This document shows positions 9,069 to 17,291 of a DNA stretch of 46,556 nucleotides, in pieces (the first letter of the stretch is position 1; each line of letters begins with the position of its first letter). The stretch spans positions 1 through 46,556 of the forward strand of contig SLQY01000102.1 in NCBI GenBank assembly GCA_007131235.1, in the 5' to 3' direction. Both the position numbers and the translations under genes were made by a program. The DNA comes from Wenzhouxiangella sp. (lineage in GTDB: Bacteria; Pseudomonadota; Gammaproteobacteria; Xanthomonadales; Wenzhouxiangellaceae). The notes below the pieces were generated by a model, which searched no databases, was not told the origin of the DNA, and saw nothing but the letters and a program-made list of their open reading frames with translations.

Positions 9069-10477
9069 TCCCGGTCATTCTTTCTGGCGGCGCAGGCACC
9101 CGGCTGTGGCCGGTTTCCCGGCGCGCTCATCCCAAGCCGTTCATGCGCCTGGCCAGTGGTCAGACGCTCGCCGAATCGACCATGGAGAGGGCGCTGCGGG
9201 TGGCCAGCTCGCCCGCTACGCTGACCGTGACAGGCCGGGATTACTATTTTCTTACCCGCGATCTTTACCAGGAAAGCAGCAGCGCTGGCCGCCACCACTT
9301 TGTTCTCGAGCCCGAGGGACGCAATACTGCACCGGCGATCGCGGCCGCGGCCCATTGGGTAGCGCACCACCACGGGCCCGAAGCGCTGATGCTGGTCCTG
9401 CCGGCCGATCACCTGGTGCGCGATATCGAAGCCTTCGAAGCGGCCGTGGCTGCGGCGGCTGAGCTGGCTGCCGACGACTGGCTGACCTGTCTCGGGGTGG
9501 AGCCCACCCATGCCGAGACCGGCTTTGGCTACATCCGGGCCGGCAATGCCAACGGCTCGGCCGGAAAAGTCATCGAGGCTTTTGTTGAAAAGCCCGACCA
9601 GGAGACAGCCCGCCGCTACTATGAGTCGGGCCAGTATCTCTGGAACGGCGGCATGTTCTGCTTCAAGGCCAGCGCTATCCTGGCGGCCATGGACGAGTTG
9701 GCCCCGGATATCGCCTTGGCTGTCAAACGGTGCTGGCAGGCCAGCGACCAGGACGCCGAGCCGATGGAGCTGGATCCGGAGTCGTTCTCCCGGGTGCGCG
9801 CTGAATCGATTGATTTTGCAGTCATGGAAAAGGCCAGTCGACGCGCGGTCGTGCCCGTTTCCTGCGGCTGGAGTGATATTGGTTCCTGGCAGGCGATCAG
9901 CGATCTTTATGAAACTGATGCGCTGGGCAACCGGATCCAGGGGGAAGGGGTGCTGGTTGATACGCGCAATACTTTTGTCCAGAGTGAGCAGCGCCTGATT
10001 GCAGCCGTCGGCGTTGAAAACCTGGTCATCGTCGATACGGGCGATGCCGTCCTCGTGGCCAGTCGTGACCGGGCCCAGGAAGTCAAGTCTGTGGTTGATG
10101 AGCTGATTCGCCAGGATCATGCATCGGCGGTATACCATCGTACTGTCCATCGCCCGTGGGGAAGCTACACGGTGTTGGAAGATGCGGCAGACTGCAAGGT
10201 CAAGCGCCTCGTGGTGCGACCGGGCGGCGTGCTTTCCCTGCAGCGCCACGAGCACCGCAGTGAGCACTGGACAGTGGTGTCCGGGCGGGCCACCGTTCGG
10301 GTCGCCGACGAGGAATTCGAACTGGGCGCCAACCAGACGGTACAGATACCGGCGCGCAGCTTGCACCGTCTCGAGAACAGGGGCGAGGAAAATGTCCACA
10401 TTATCGAAGTTCAAACCGGCCAGTATTTCGGCGAAGATGACATCGAGCGACTTGAAGATATCTACGGTCGGGCCTGA
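9062..10477 (+). CDS. manC: Mannose-1-phosphate guanylyltransferase / mannose-6-phosphate isomerase
   Basis: This bifunctional type II enzyme of about 471 residues supplies GDP-mannose. The N-terminal pyrophosphorylase domain has ILSGGAGTRLWPVSRRAHPKPF-like residues, with FVEKPD marking the sugar-binding site near 180. The C-terminal cupin, beginning at HRPWGSYTVLE (about residue 360), carries the metal-binding pattern SLQRHEHRSEHW and is the isomerase half. The family includes ManC, AlgA and XanB. ATG 9062 gives the normal N-terminus MLIPVILSGG; a GTG at 9047 is an alternative. It is the fifth gene of the sugar-nucleotide operon, so mannose- or fucose-type sugars probably join rhamnose in one surface glycan. 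No glycosyltransferase or transport gene lies beside it in the window. Confidence 0.94.
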   Translation: MLIPVILSGGAGTRLWPVSRRAHPKPFMRLASGQTLAESTMERALRVASSPATLTVTGRDYYFLTRDLYQESSSAGRHHFVLEPEGRNTAPAIAAAAHWVAHHHGPEALMLVLPADHLVRDIEAFEAAVAAAAELAADDWLTCLGVEPTHAETGFGYIRAGNANGSAGKVIEAFVEKPDQETARRYYESGQYLWNGGMFCFKASAILAAMDELAPDIALAVKRCWQASDQDAEPMELDPESFSRVRAESIDFAVMEKASRRAVVPVSCGWSDIGSWQAISDLYETDALGNRIQGEGVLVDTRNTFVQSEQRLIAAVGVENLVIVDTGDAVLVASRDRAQEVKSVVDELIRQDHASAVYHRTVHRPWGSYTVLEDAADCKVKRLVVRPGGVLSLQRHEHRSEHWTVVSGRATVRVADEEFELGANQTVQIPARSLHRLENRGEENVHIIEVQTGQYFGEDDIERLEDIYGRA

Positions 10478-11393
10478 CCGACGCCTGGTTGCGCTCCTGA
10501 TCGGGCTGGCGCTGGGGCTGGCCGGCTGTGCCGCTGATGGGCCGCCCAGGTCGCCCGACCTGGATGATCCTTTTCTCAGCCAGCATCAAATCGAGGTGAT
10601 GGAGTGGCGCCAGCGCCGCCATAACCGGCTGTCCGAGCCGCATGGCTGGCTCAGTCTGGTGGGCCTCGAGTTTCTCGCCGACGGCGAGTACCGGGTGGGA
10701 ACGGCGCCAGACAACGATATCGTGATCAGCAGTGGCCCGGCCCGGTGGGGCGATCTGCAGGTCATCGGCGGCGAGGCCTGGTTCGTGACTGCAGCTGGCG
10801 CTGCCGTGCGAGTCGATGGCAGGATCGTGGAAGAGGCCCCGTTGTATCCGGCTGACGACGAGCGACAGCCAACCGTGATCGAGTCGGGAACGGTGCAGAT
10901 GCACTTGCTCCGCCGTGACGATGGCCTGGCTTTACGTGTGCGCGACAGCGCGGCTCCGACCCTGGCCAGGTTTTCCGGCCTGGAGAGTTTTCCCATTGAG
11001 TCGTCCTGGCGCATCGAGGCGCGCTGGACCGAGCATCCGGTCGAGCGCCACCTGCTGATTGCCAATGTGCTGGGTGAGTTGATCAACGAACCCAACCCGG
11101 GTCTGGCCGAGTTCGAGCGTGATGGGCAAAGCTTCGGGCTGGAAGCGGTTGATGCCGGGGACCAGCTGTTCTTCATCTTTGCCGATCGCACGTCGGGCCG
11201 CGAAACCTACGGCCTTGGGCGTTTTCTCTACGCTGACAAGCCGGCGCCGGGTGAGACTACGGTAGTCCTGGATTTCAACCTCGCCTACAACCCGCCGTGT
11301 GCATTCACCGAGTTCACGACTTGTCCGCTGCCGCCGCCGGAGAATCGCCTGGATATCCGCGTGACCGCCGGCGAGCTGTCGCCGGATTTCTGA
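10437..11393 (+). CDS. DUF1684 family lipoprotein
   Basis: The protein, about 318 residues, starts with a basic n-region and a hydrophobic stretch ending LALGLAGC, a lipobox, so an envelope lipoprotein is likely. The mature part matches the DUF1684 pattern: [14 protein letters not shown] near the start, then a FHA-like or beta-rich middle with [18 protein letters not shown]. The C-terminal hallmark is [12 protein letters not shown] followed by [17 protein letters not shown] and [10 protein letters not shown]. The function of this family is not known. The chosen ATG overlaps manC by 41 bp, and no later ATG would keep the lipobox. The long overlap suggests it is co-transcribed with the sugar operon, though a functional link is unproven. 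It is convergent with the enoyl-CoA hydratase gene, 7 bp away. Confidence 0.82.
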   Translation: MTSSDLKISTVGPDRRLVALLIGLALGLAGCAADGPPRSPDLDDPFLSQHQIEVMEWRQRRHNRLSEPHGWLSLVGLEFLADGEYRVGTAPDNDIVISSGPARWGDLQVIGGEAWFVTAAGAAVRVDGRIVEEAPLYPADDERQPTVIESGTVQMHLLRRDDGLALRVRDSAAPTLARFSGLESFPIESSWRIEARWTEHPVERHLLIANVLGELINEPNPGLAEFERDGQSFGLEAVDAGDQLFFIFADRTSGRETYGLGRFLYADKPAPGETTVVLDFNLAYNPPCAFTEFTTCPLPPPENRLDIRVTAGELSPDF

Positions 11394-11400
11394 GCGCCGT

Positions 11401-12183
11401 TCAGCGGCCCTTGAATTCAGGCGCACGCTTTTCCAGGAAAGCGCTGGTTCCTTCTTTCATATCCTCGGTAGCACAGCACAGGGCAAATCGCGCCGTTTCC
11501 AATGCCAACCCGGCTTCCAGGTTGATGTCCGAGCCCTGCAGGACGGCCTGCAGAATGCCACGCACGGCCTCCGGTGCCGCCTTGACCAGCGGTTTGGCCA
11601 TTCGGCCAACGGCTGCTTCAAGCTCGGCGGCCGGCACCACCAGGTTGACCAGGCCAAGCTGGTGCGCGCGCTCGGCGCTGATCGGTTCGCCGCCCAGGGC
11701 CATTTCCAGTGCCAGCGTGGTCCCGACCAGGCGCAGCAGGCGCTGCGTGCCACCAAAGCCAGGCATGATGCCAAGCTTGATTTCCGGAAGTCCGAGCTTG
11801 GCGTTGTCGCTGGCGATGCGCAGGTGACAGGCAAGCGCAAGCTCCATGCCCCCACCCAGGGCAAAGCCGTTGATGGCGGCGATGACTGGCTTGTCGAGGC
11901 TTTGGATCATGCTCATCAAATTCTGGCCAAACTGCGAGAAACTGCGCGCCTCGACCGGGCTTTGGTCTCGGATCTCGCTGATATCGGCACCGGCCACGAA
12001 AGCCTTGTCGCCGGCACCGGTGATGACGATTACCCGGACCTTGTCGTCGCCGCTGGCGTCGATGATGGCCGCGTAGAGCTCCTGCAGCGTCTGTCGATTG
12101 AGTGCGTTGAGCTTGGACGGACGCTTGATGGTGATGGTGTGGATGCCGCCGCGCGTAACCACGGCCAGGTTTTCAAAAGACAT
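11401..12183 (-). CDS. Enoyl-CoA hydratase (crotonase)
   Basis: This 260-residue crotonase-fold enzyme is predicted to hydrate trans-2-enoyl-CoA in fatty-acid or related beta-oxidation. The oxyanion hole segments are [10 protein letters not shown] and [13 protein letters not shown]. Both catalytic glutamates of the hydratase family are present, the first in GGGMELA and the second in GLPEIKLG, followed by [11 protein letters not shown]. The start is placed at MSFENLAV. A longer open frame to 12237 exists but would overlap the upstream small gene. It lies 22 bp after a small membrane-protein gene at the end of the psp operon, so read-through is possible. The metabolic link to phage shock is unclear and may be only positional. 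Confidence 0.9.
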   Translation of the reverse strand: MSFENLAVVTRGGIHTITIKRPSKLNALNRQTLQELYAAIIDASGDDKVRVIVITGAGDKAFVAGADISEIRDQSPVEARSFSQFGQNLMSMIQSLDKPVIAAINGFALGGGMELALACHLRIASDNAKLGLPEIKLGIMPGFGGTQRLLRLVGTTLALEMALGGEPISAERAHQLGLVNLVVPAAELEAAVGRMAKPLVKAAPEAVRGILQAVLQGSDINLEAGLALETARFALCCATEDMKEGTSAFLEKRAPEFKGR

Positions 12184-12205
12184 TGTATTCGCGTTCCGAA
12201 ACGGG

Positions 12206-12451
12206 CTAGGTACGCGATTGTAAACCACGCCAGGCAATGATGGCCGAACCGGTCAGCAGCGCAACGCCAAGAATCCCGCAGCCCAGTGGCTCGCACCAGG
12301 CTGCCAGCTCCCGGCTGGCAGTCCAGAGCTGGTTCAATCCGGCGATCAGTTCATCGACCGATGCGGGCATGGTTTTGAGCGCGGCGGCGATTCCGGCCAG
12401 GCCGGCCGGAATCATTACCACCAGTGCAATAAGGCTGCTCAGGATGTGCAT
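12206..12451 (-). CDS. Small two-segment membrane protein after pspC
   Basis: The 81-residue product has two hydrophobic stretches, residues 3-25 (IL through GIAAAL) and about 55-75 (GCGILGVALLTGSAIIAW), joined by a loop with a Trp/Cys-rich segment. It ends with a short basic tail. I do not recognise the family, and it does not resemble E. coli PspD or PspG by eye. The ATG is 25 bp after the pspC stop, on the same strand, so it is probably the fourth gene of the psp operon. A role in envelope stress is inference from position only. The frame is intact and the composition matches a real membrane protein. Confidence 0.65.
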   Translation of the reverse strand: MHILSSLIALVVMIPAGLAGIAAALKTMPASVDELIAGLNQLWTASRELAAWCEPLGCGILGVALLTGSAIIAWRGLQSRT

Positions 12452-12476
12452 GGCTGTCCTCCCTCAATGACGCGGC

Positions 12477-12869
12477 CTAGCTGTCGCGAAGCTCGCGATC
12501 AATCCTGTACTCACTGGATGTCAACCAGGCTTCCATCCGCTGCAGGCGGCCGTCCAGGTCGCGAAAGCGTCGGTTGAGTTGGCCGACCGTATCGCGCGGA
12601 GAACGACGCACTTCCTGCCAGAATGCCTGCTCATCGGTGTCCCGGTACATGGCTCGTGGACGCTTGGGAATCAAGATCCACAGGGCCAGGTAGCCGATGA
12701 TCATTACCGCCGTGAAGGGCAGGGTGAGCAGGACCACGATGATCCGCAGCGCGGTCAGGTTGAAGCCCGTCCAGTCGGCGATGCCGGCGCAAACCCCGGC
12801 CAGCAGCGCTCGATCCTTGTCGCGATAAAGACGGCTGCGGTCGTGGTGCTTGTGGTGACGTGAATTCAT
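12477..12869 (-). CDS. pspC: Phage shock protein C
   Basis: PspC is an inner-membrane sensor that, with PspB, responds to membrane damage and controls release of PspA from PspF in enterobacteria. The 130-residue protein has the PspC domain: RLYRDKDRALLAGVCAGIADW followed by a long hydrophobic hairpin, residues about 38-70. Then comes a cytoplasmic C-terminal tail with a heptad-like stretch, TVGQLNRRFRDLDGRLQRME, which may form a coiled coil. It overlaps pspB by 4 bp. The tail after the membrane segment is typical of proteobacterial PspC. Confidence 0.92.
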   Translation of the reverse strand: MNSRHHKHHDRSRLYRDKDRALLAGVCAGIADWTGFNLTALRIIVVLLTLPFTAVMIIGYLALWILIPKRPRAMYRDTDEQAFWQEVRRSPRDTVGQLNRRFRDLDGRLQRMEAWLTSSEYRIDRELRDS

Positions 12870-13132
12870 TGTCGGCTCCTCCAGTTCGGGTTATCGGCAT
12901 CGAGAATCCGCTCCAGGGTATGCATGCGGTCCTCTATCTTGCGGGCCATTTCGTGCAACTCTTCCAGCATCGCTTCGTCCTTGGTGCTGATTCGGCGGCT
13001 GGCCGAGTTCCGGGTCGCGTAGTGCAGGATCAACCAGATCGGCGCCACGATAACCAGGAACAGGACCAGCAGCACGAACATCAAGCCCATCGGAGCAAAC
13101 ACGCTGGCAACGGCGAATGGGTCGTAGAACAT
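12866..13132 (-). CDS. pspB: Phage shock protein B
   Basis: The 88-residue protein has an N-terminal membrane segment, VLLVLFLVIVAPIWLILHY (about residues 20-38). A charged, helical cytoplasmic domain follows, with LEELHEMARKIEDRMHTLERIL ending in NPNWR, the usual PspB layout. It works with PspC as the membrane-stress sensor pair. It lies 1 bp after the pspA stop and overlaps pspC by 4 bp. Confidence 0.9.
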   Translation of the reverse strand: MFYDPFAVASVFAPMGLMFVLLVLFLVIVAPIWLILHYATRNSASRRISTKDEAMLEELHEMARKIEDRMHTLERILDADNPNWRSRQ

Positions 13133-13133
13133 T

Positions 13134-13799
13134 TCATCCTTCCTTCTTCTTTGACTTCAGCGCAGCCAGTTCTGCCTCGACCCGCTCATCCCGCTCAAGC
13201 TTGCTGAACTCGGCCTCCAGGGACTTGCCCTTGCGGCCCATTTCCAGCGCCTCGGCTTCCGATTCGATATGTTCGATCCGTTGCTCGGCGCTGTCGAAAC
13301 GCTGCAGCATCTCGTCAATCTTGTCGTTGTAGATGTGCTTGCGCGTCTTGAGCTGATGGCTGGCGGAGCGATGACGCATCACCAGCGCGCGCTGACGGTT
13401 GCGGGCGTCGGTCAGCTTGGCCTGAAGCTTGCCGATATCGCTGTCGTACTTGGACAGCTGCTCTTCGTACTGCTCGAGCTCCTCGCTCAGGTAGCCGATC
13501 CGATCCGACAGAGCGGTTTTTTCCGACAAGGCAGCCCGCGCCAGGTCTTCGCGATTCTTCTCCAGGGCCATCTCGGCCTTGCGTTCCCAGTCCAGCTTCT
13601 GCTCTTCCAGGCGCTTGAGCAGGCGCGTTCGCTCCTTCTTCTCGGCGATGCACTTGGCGGTGGCCGAACGTACTTCGACCAGCGTGTCTTCCATTTCCTG
13701 GATCATCAGTCGAATCATCTTTTCAGGATCTTCGGCCTTTTCCAGGGCTGCGTTGAGGTTGGCGTTGATGATGTCGCCCATGCGAGAAAAAATGCCCAT
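13134..13799 (-). CDS. pspA: Phage shock protein A (PspA/IM30)
   Basis: PspA is the peripheral inner-membrane effector that binds stressed membranes and, in systems with PspF, inhibits that sigma-54 activator. The 221-residue protein starts MGIFSRMGDIINANLNAALEKAEDPEKMI, with an amphipathic N-terminal helix. Almost the whole remainder is long coiled coil with abundant Glu, Lys, Arg and Leu, as in the ESCRT-III-like PspA/Vipp1 fold. Length matches E. coli PspA (222). The ATG has an AAGGAG about 6 bp upstream. A sigma-54-type promoter lies at 13843-13859. pspF, usually divergent from pspA, is not here: the upstream neighbour is an FKBP gene running away. Confidence 0.96.
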   Translation of the reverse strand: MGIFSRMGDIINANLNAALEKAEDPEKMIRLMIQEMEDTLVEVRSATAKCIAEKKERTRLLKRLEEQKLDWERKAEMALEKNREDLARAALSEKTALSDRIGYLSEELEQYEEQLSKYDSDIGKLQAKLTDARNRQRALVMRHRSASHQLKTRKHIYNDKIDEMLQRFDSAEQRIEHIESEAEALEMGRKGKSLEAEFSKLERDERVEAELAALKSKKKEG

Positions 13800-13842
13800 T
13801 GATCGTTCTCCTTCGGTGTGCGGTTGATGTTGGCTTCGTTAA

Positions 13843-13859
13843 TGCAATTATTGAGCCAA
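13843..13859 (-). promoter_or_regulatory. pspA: Sigma-54 promoter of the psp operon
   Basis: On the minus strand the sequence reads TTGGCTCAATAATTGCA. The -24 GG (13857-13856) and -12 GC (13845-13844) are exactly 10 bp apart, and TGGC and TTGCA match the RpoN consensus. Transcription would start near 13832, giving a leader of about 33 nt with a good AAGGAG before pspA. In enterobacteria the psp operon is sigma-54/PspF dependent, which fits. Confidence 0.8.
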
Positions 13860-14113
13860 AAAAGGAGCTTTGTAAAAACAAGGGCTTGTGAAAGCTTCGT
13901 TGCTATTTTTGGTTAAATTAACCGTTATGCTGGTGTATTTCGCCAATCTTGGTTTCGGCTGCGAGGCTGTCTTCTTTGCGTTTTGCCATGAACCTGCCCG
14001 CCTTTCGCTGGTCAATTCGTGCACGACTGCTAGGCTGGAAAGCATCTGGCCGAAAAGTTGTCGCACTTTTCGCTGACAACGTAGTCAGCCCAAGGGCGGT
14101 CAGGTACACTAGC
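13860..14113. other. Intergenic region between pspA and the FKBP gene
   Basis: The 355-bp gap between the divergent genes (13800-14154) holds the sigma-54 promoter, the GGTTAA palindrome and, near its right end, the GGGTTTG palindrome. A 23-codon minus-strand frame (13918-13989, starting MAKRKEDSL) is present but has only a weak AGG before it. It is not annotated as a gene. No tRNA or other RNA gene was recognised here. Confidence 0.5.
13911..13923. promoter_or_regulatory. Palindrome upstream of the psp promoter (possible activator site)
   Basis: GGTTAA and TTAACC flank a single A, a perfect 6-bp inverted repeat. It lies about 80-90 bp upstream of the expected pspA transcription start, at the usual distance for an enhancer-binding protein site such as that of PspF. 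The identity of the binding protein is inference. Confidence 0.45.
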
Positions 14114-14128
14114 GGGTTTGTCAAACCC
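14114..14128. promoter_or_regulatory. GGGTTTG palindrome in the FKBP gene leader
   Basis: GGGTTTG and CAAACCC flank a single T. Such an arrangement cannot fold as a hairpin, so a dimeric DNA-binding protein is a better explanation. It lies just after a possible -10 (TACACT, 14105-14110) and 26 bp before the ATG, where binding would block transcription. Confidence 0.4.
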
Positions 14129-14154
14129 TTATTCGCATCCCTAACGGAGGCAGC

Positions 14155-14877
14155 ATGTACAAGGTAGTTTTGTCTGCGGCATTGACCGCGGTCATGGTCA
14201 CGTCGGTTCAGGCGCAGAACCTGGAATCCGAGCCTGGCAAGCTGGGCTATTCAATCGGCTACGAGTTCGGTGCCGAGCTGCGCAGCTACGACATTGATAT
14301 TGACCTTGATTCCGTCTTCCAGGCGGTGCGCGACGCGTTCAACGAGCGCGAGCCGCAGTTGGAAATCGCTGAAATGCGCCAGCTGATGATGGCCCTGCAG
14401 GAAAAGATCCGCCAGGAGCGGATGGAGGCCTTCCAGCGCCTGGCTGAGGAAAACCAGGGCCGCGCCGAGCGCTTCCTGACTGACAATCGTAGCAAGACCG
14501 GTATTGTTGCCCTGCCCAGCGGTGTGCAGTATCGCGTCATCGAGGAAGGTGAAGGAGCTCGTCCCAACTTGAGCGACATGGTGACGGTGCATTATCGTGG
14601 TTCGAAGATCGATGGACGCGAGTTCGACAGCTCCTTCCGCCGCGGCGTACCGGCCGTGTTTCAGGTCAATTCTGTGATCGAGGGCTGGCAGGAAGTTCTG
14701 CCGCTGATGCGCGAGGGGGCCATGTGGCAGGTGTTTCTGCCGCCGGAGCTGGCCTTTGGCGTGCGCGGAGACCCGCCGATGATTGGCCCGAACGAAGCAC
14801 TGCAGTTCGACATTCGCCTGGTCCAGATCGGCGAGCCTGAAGGCTTCGACGGCGGAGCACCGGCCCCGGGTCGCTAA
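14155..14877 (+). CDS. Periplasmic FKBP-type peptidyl-prolyl isomerase (FkpA/Mip-like)
   Basis: The 240-residue protein has a signal peptide (MYKVVLSAALTAVMVTSVQAQ) and an N-terminal dimerisation region of helices, about residues 25-115, with charged repeats such as ALQEKIRQERMEAFQRLAE. The C-terminal FKBP domain follows: VTVHYRGSKIDGREFDSSF, VIEGWQEVLPLMREGAMW and then FGVRGDPPMIGPNEALQFDIRL-type residues. This layout is that of FkpA, FklB and Mip. It catalyses proline cis-trans isomerisation and acts as a chaperone for envelope proteins. A GGAGG lies 5 bp before the ATG. It is divergent from psp, another envelope-stress locus, and 5 bp before a DUF1289 gene. Confidence 0.92.
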   Translation: MYKVVLSAALTAVMVTSVQAQNLESEPGKLGYSIGYEFGAELRSYDIDIDLDSVFQAVRDAFNEREPQLEIAEMRQLMMALQEKIRQERMEAFQRLAEENQGRAERFLTDNRSKTGIVALPSGVQYRVIEEGEGARPNLSDMVTVHYRGSKIDGREFDSSFRRGVPAVFQVNSVIEGWQEVLPLMREGAMWQVFLPPELAFGVRGDPPMIGPNEALQFDIRLVQIGEPEGFDGGAPAPGR

Positions 14878-14882
14878 GTCCC

Positions 14883-15083
14883 GTGGCCGATCCCGCTCAG
14901 CCCTTGAGCGCGATCGAATCGCCCTGCATCGGGACCTGCACCCTGGGTCCCGATGGCCTTTGCGTCGGCTGTTTCCGCAACGGCGAAGAAATCGCGGCCT
15001 GGCTGACCTACAGTCCAGAGCAACGGCGGGCAATCATGCAGGATTTGCCCGTGCGGGCCCAGCGCTTGTTCGACGATGGCTGA
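14883..15083 (+). CDS. DUF1289 small cysteine-rich protein
   Basis: The 66-residue protein starts at GTG 14883 and has the DUF1289 cysteine pattern near the N-terminus: SPCIGTCTLGPDGLCVGCFR, four cysteines in CxxxC-x7-CxxC spacing. The helical part EEIAAWLTYSPEQRRAIM follows. The cysteines probably bind zinc or an iron-sulfur centre; the function of the family is not established. It lies 5 bp after the FKBP gene and overlaps the Nudix gene by 8 bp, so the three are probably one transcript. DUF1289 genes commonly sit beside housekeeping enzymes, so little can be inferred from context. Confidence 0.85.
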   Translation: MADPAQPLSAIESPCIGTCTLGPDGLCVGCFRNGEEIAAWLTYSPEQRRAIMQDLPVRAQRLFDDG

Positions 15084-15690
15084 CTTGTCTGCCGAGCTGG
15101 TTCGATTGGCCGCGGCGCTTTACCCGCTCAGCAGCGACTCAAGCAATCTACCGGTGGTGGGTTATCGTCCGCCTCGGGAGGACTGGACACCGGCCCCGGC
15201 AGCGGTACTGGTGCCGATTCGTCTGGATGCCGACCACGGGGTGCTGCTAACAGTCCGCAGCCGCAGCTTGCCTCATCATGCCGGACAGGTTTCATTGCCT
15301 GGCGGTAGTCCAGACCCGGGCGAAGTATCCCCGCTTGAAACCGCGCTGCGCGAGGCGAACGAGGAAATCGGGCTCAAACCAAGCCAGGTTCGACCGCTGG
15401 GCATGCTGCCCTGTTTTGACACGATTACTGCCTTTCGCATCGTGCCCGTAGTCGCCCTGGTTGCGGAAGCGGCGGTCATTCGTCCCAATCCGGCAGAGGT
15501 GAGCGAGACCTTTTCCGTGCCCTTGGCACGGGTCCTGGATTTGGCCAGTTATCGCTGTCATGCAATCGAGCGAGATGGGCAGGTCTTCGAGGCCTGGTCC
15601 ATGTGTTCGGGTCACCGGCCAGTATGGGGTGCCACCGCCGCCATCCTGCGCGAACTGGCCTTGCTGGTCGATGGCACTGCCGCCGGCTGA
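15076..15690 (+). CDS. nudL: NudL-type Nudix hydrolase, probable CoA pyrophosphatase
   Basis: The 204-residue protein carries the UPF0035 motif LLTVRSRSLPHHAGQVSLPGG directly before the Nudix box, which marks the NudL/CoA diphosphatase subfamily. The catalytic part reads ALREANEEIGL at residues 90-100, with the Glu residues that bind divalent metal intact. Members cleave coenzyme A to phosphopantetheine and 3',5'-ADP. It is translationally coupled to the DUF1289 gene (8-bp overlap) and converges on the antiporter gene, with 9 bp between stops. The substrate is assigned from the motif. Confidence 0.9.
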   Translation: MADLSAELVRLAAALYPLSSDSSNLPVVGYRPPREDWTPAPAAVLVPIRLDADHGVLLTVRSRSLPHHAGQVSLPGGSPDPGEVSPLETALREANEEIGLKPSQVRPLGMLPCFDTITAFRIVPVVALVAEAAVIRPNPAEVSETFSVPLARVLDLASYRCHAIERDGQVFEAWSMCSGHRPVWGATAAILRELALLVDGTAAG

Positions 15691-15699
15691 TACGCCTTT

Positions 15700-17175
15700 T
15701 TAGTCCTCCTCGCGCAGCCCAAACAGCAATTCCACCGTGCGCTTGTGTTCGGGCCGAACCATGATGTGAACGTGGTCGTCGGCCTGCAGCACCGTATCCG
15801 GCTTGACCGGCAAGGCGAGTTGATTGCGTACCAGGAGCAGGATATCGGCACCCTCTGGCAGCGGGAGGACACCAGCCCGATTGCCGGTAACCATGGCGGC
15901 CGGGTCGAGGCGGAAAGAAATGATCTGCACCGGCAATGATTCGATGGCATTGATTTCCAGTACCGGCGAAGGGCGCTCCAGCCCGGCGCGATCAACACCG
16001 AACAGGCGAACCGCCCAGCGAATCGTCGCGCCTGGAATGATGGCGTTGACCACGACCACGAAAAAGACCAGGTGAAACAGCTCGATGGCATTGGGCACGC
16101 CGGCCAGGACCGGGAAAGTGGCCAGCAATATGGGCACCGCGCCGCGCAGCCCTACCCAGGAAATGAACGCCGATTCGCGCGAGCTGTAGCCGAAGGGAAG
16201 CAGGCACAAAAGCACCATCAGCGGGCGTGCGATCAGTGCCAGCGTCAGTGCCAGTACCAGCCCACGCCAGCCCGCGGCAGTGAGCAACTCGGGTACCGCC
16301 AGCAGGCCAAGCACCAGGAACATCGAGATCTGGGCCAGCCAGGCCATGGCATCGTGAACGCGCAGAATGCCCGAACGATAGGGCAGGCGCTGATTGCCGA
16401 GCATCAATGCCGCCACATAGACTGCCAGGAAGCCGGAACCCATGAAGACCGTCGGTAAACCGAAGGCAAGCAGGGCCAGGGCAAGGGTCAGGGCCGGGTA
16501 AAGGCCGGCGGCCGGGACGCGAATCCTGGCCAGCAGCTGGGTGCCCAGCCAGCCGATGGCAACGCCCAGGCCGACACCGATGACCAGCTGCAAGGCAACA
16601 TCACCGAGGAATGGCAGCAGGGCGAATGTCTCGGTGCCAAGGAGCTGCGCGGTCAGTGCCAGGGTCAGGATGACTGCCATGGGGTCGTTCAGGCCCGATT
16701 CCAGCTCCAGGGTGGCACCGACCCGGCGCCGGAGTTGGACGCCGGATCCGCGCAGCGAGGAAAAAACCGCCGCGGCATCGGTTGATGAGACGATGGCGCC
16801 CAGCAGCAGGGCTTCCATCCAGCCCACACCTAGCAGCCAGGCGGCGGTGGCCACGACCAGGGCAGTGCCGACGACGGCCAGCGTAGCCAGTACCGATGCC
16901 GGGGCAAGGTACTGGCGGACTTGACGAAAGGGTGTATTCAGGCCGCCGTCGAAAAGAATCAGAACCAGGCCCACCGTGCCGACCCGGAAGGCCAGGTCAA
17001 AATCGACGAAGTGCTCGGGAATGTAGGAGCCGACCAGGAGCCCGATCAACAGAAAGACAAGGACCACGGGAATGCCGATCCGCTCGGAGGGTCGACTGAA
17101 CAAGACGCTGAGAATCAGCAACAGACCCGCTGCGATCAGAAGCAGTGCCGTGGTGTTGGGCTCGCCTTCAAACAT
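15700..17175 (-). CDS. CPA1 family K+(Na+)/H+ antiporter, NhaP2/CvrA-like
   Basis: This is a 491-residue inner-membrane protein with about 12 hydrophobic segments up to residue 390. The cation-binding signatures are SSTDAAAVFSSLRG near residue 130 and ELESGLNDPMAVILTL near 157, which contain the Asp residues essential in CPA1 exchangers. SWVGLRGAVPILLATFP near 333 is another family block. A soluble C-terminal domain of about 85 residues (ALPVKPDTVLQADDHVHIMV) resembles a TrkA-C/RCK_C regulatory domain. E. coli CvrA is longer and has an extra C-terminal domain that is missing here. Ion specificity cannot be read from the sequence. It lies 116 bp downstream of the copper chaperone gene on the same strand. 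Confidence 0.9.
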   Translation of the reverse strand: MFEGEPNTTALLLIAAGLLLILSVLFSRPSERIGIPVVLVFLLIGLLVGSYIPEHFVDFDLAFRVGTVGLVLILFDGGLNTPFRQVRQYLAPASVLATLAVVGTALVVATAAWLLGVGWMEALLLGAIVSSTDAAAVFSSLRGSGVQLRRRVGATLELESGLNDPMAVILTLALTAQLLGTETFALLPFLGDVALQLVIGVGLGVAIGWLGTQLLARIRVPAAGLYPALTLALALLAFGLPTVFMGSGFLAVYVAALMLGNQRLPYRSGILRVHDAMAWLAQISMFLVLGLLAVPELLTAAGWRGLVLALTLALIARPLMVLLCLLPFGYSSRESAFISWVGLRGAVPILLATFPVLAGVPNAIELFHLVFFVVVVNAIIPGATIRWAVRLFGVDRAGLERPSPVLEINAIESLPVQIISFRLDPAAMVTGNRAGVLPLPEGADILLLVRNQLALPVKPDTVLQADDHVHIMVRPEHKRTVELLFGLREED

Positions 17176-17291
17176 GATCTTGTGACAGGGCTACCAGAAA
17201 CCCATCATACGACCGATCGGGTCGGTCCGGACCCGTGCCCGGCAAAACATGACTGGCGTGAAGACCGCCAGCAGGGCGCTGCTGATACCAA

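Noticed and set aside
8981-10414. Long 477-codon minus-strand frame opposite manC
   Set aside because: It lies wholly opposite a well-supported enzyme gene; the product has no recognisable domain. GC-rich codon bias leaves long antisense frames.
13918-13989. 23-codon minus-strand frame starting MAKRKEDSL
   Set aside because: The ribosome binding site is weak and there is no family match; conservation would be needed to support it.
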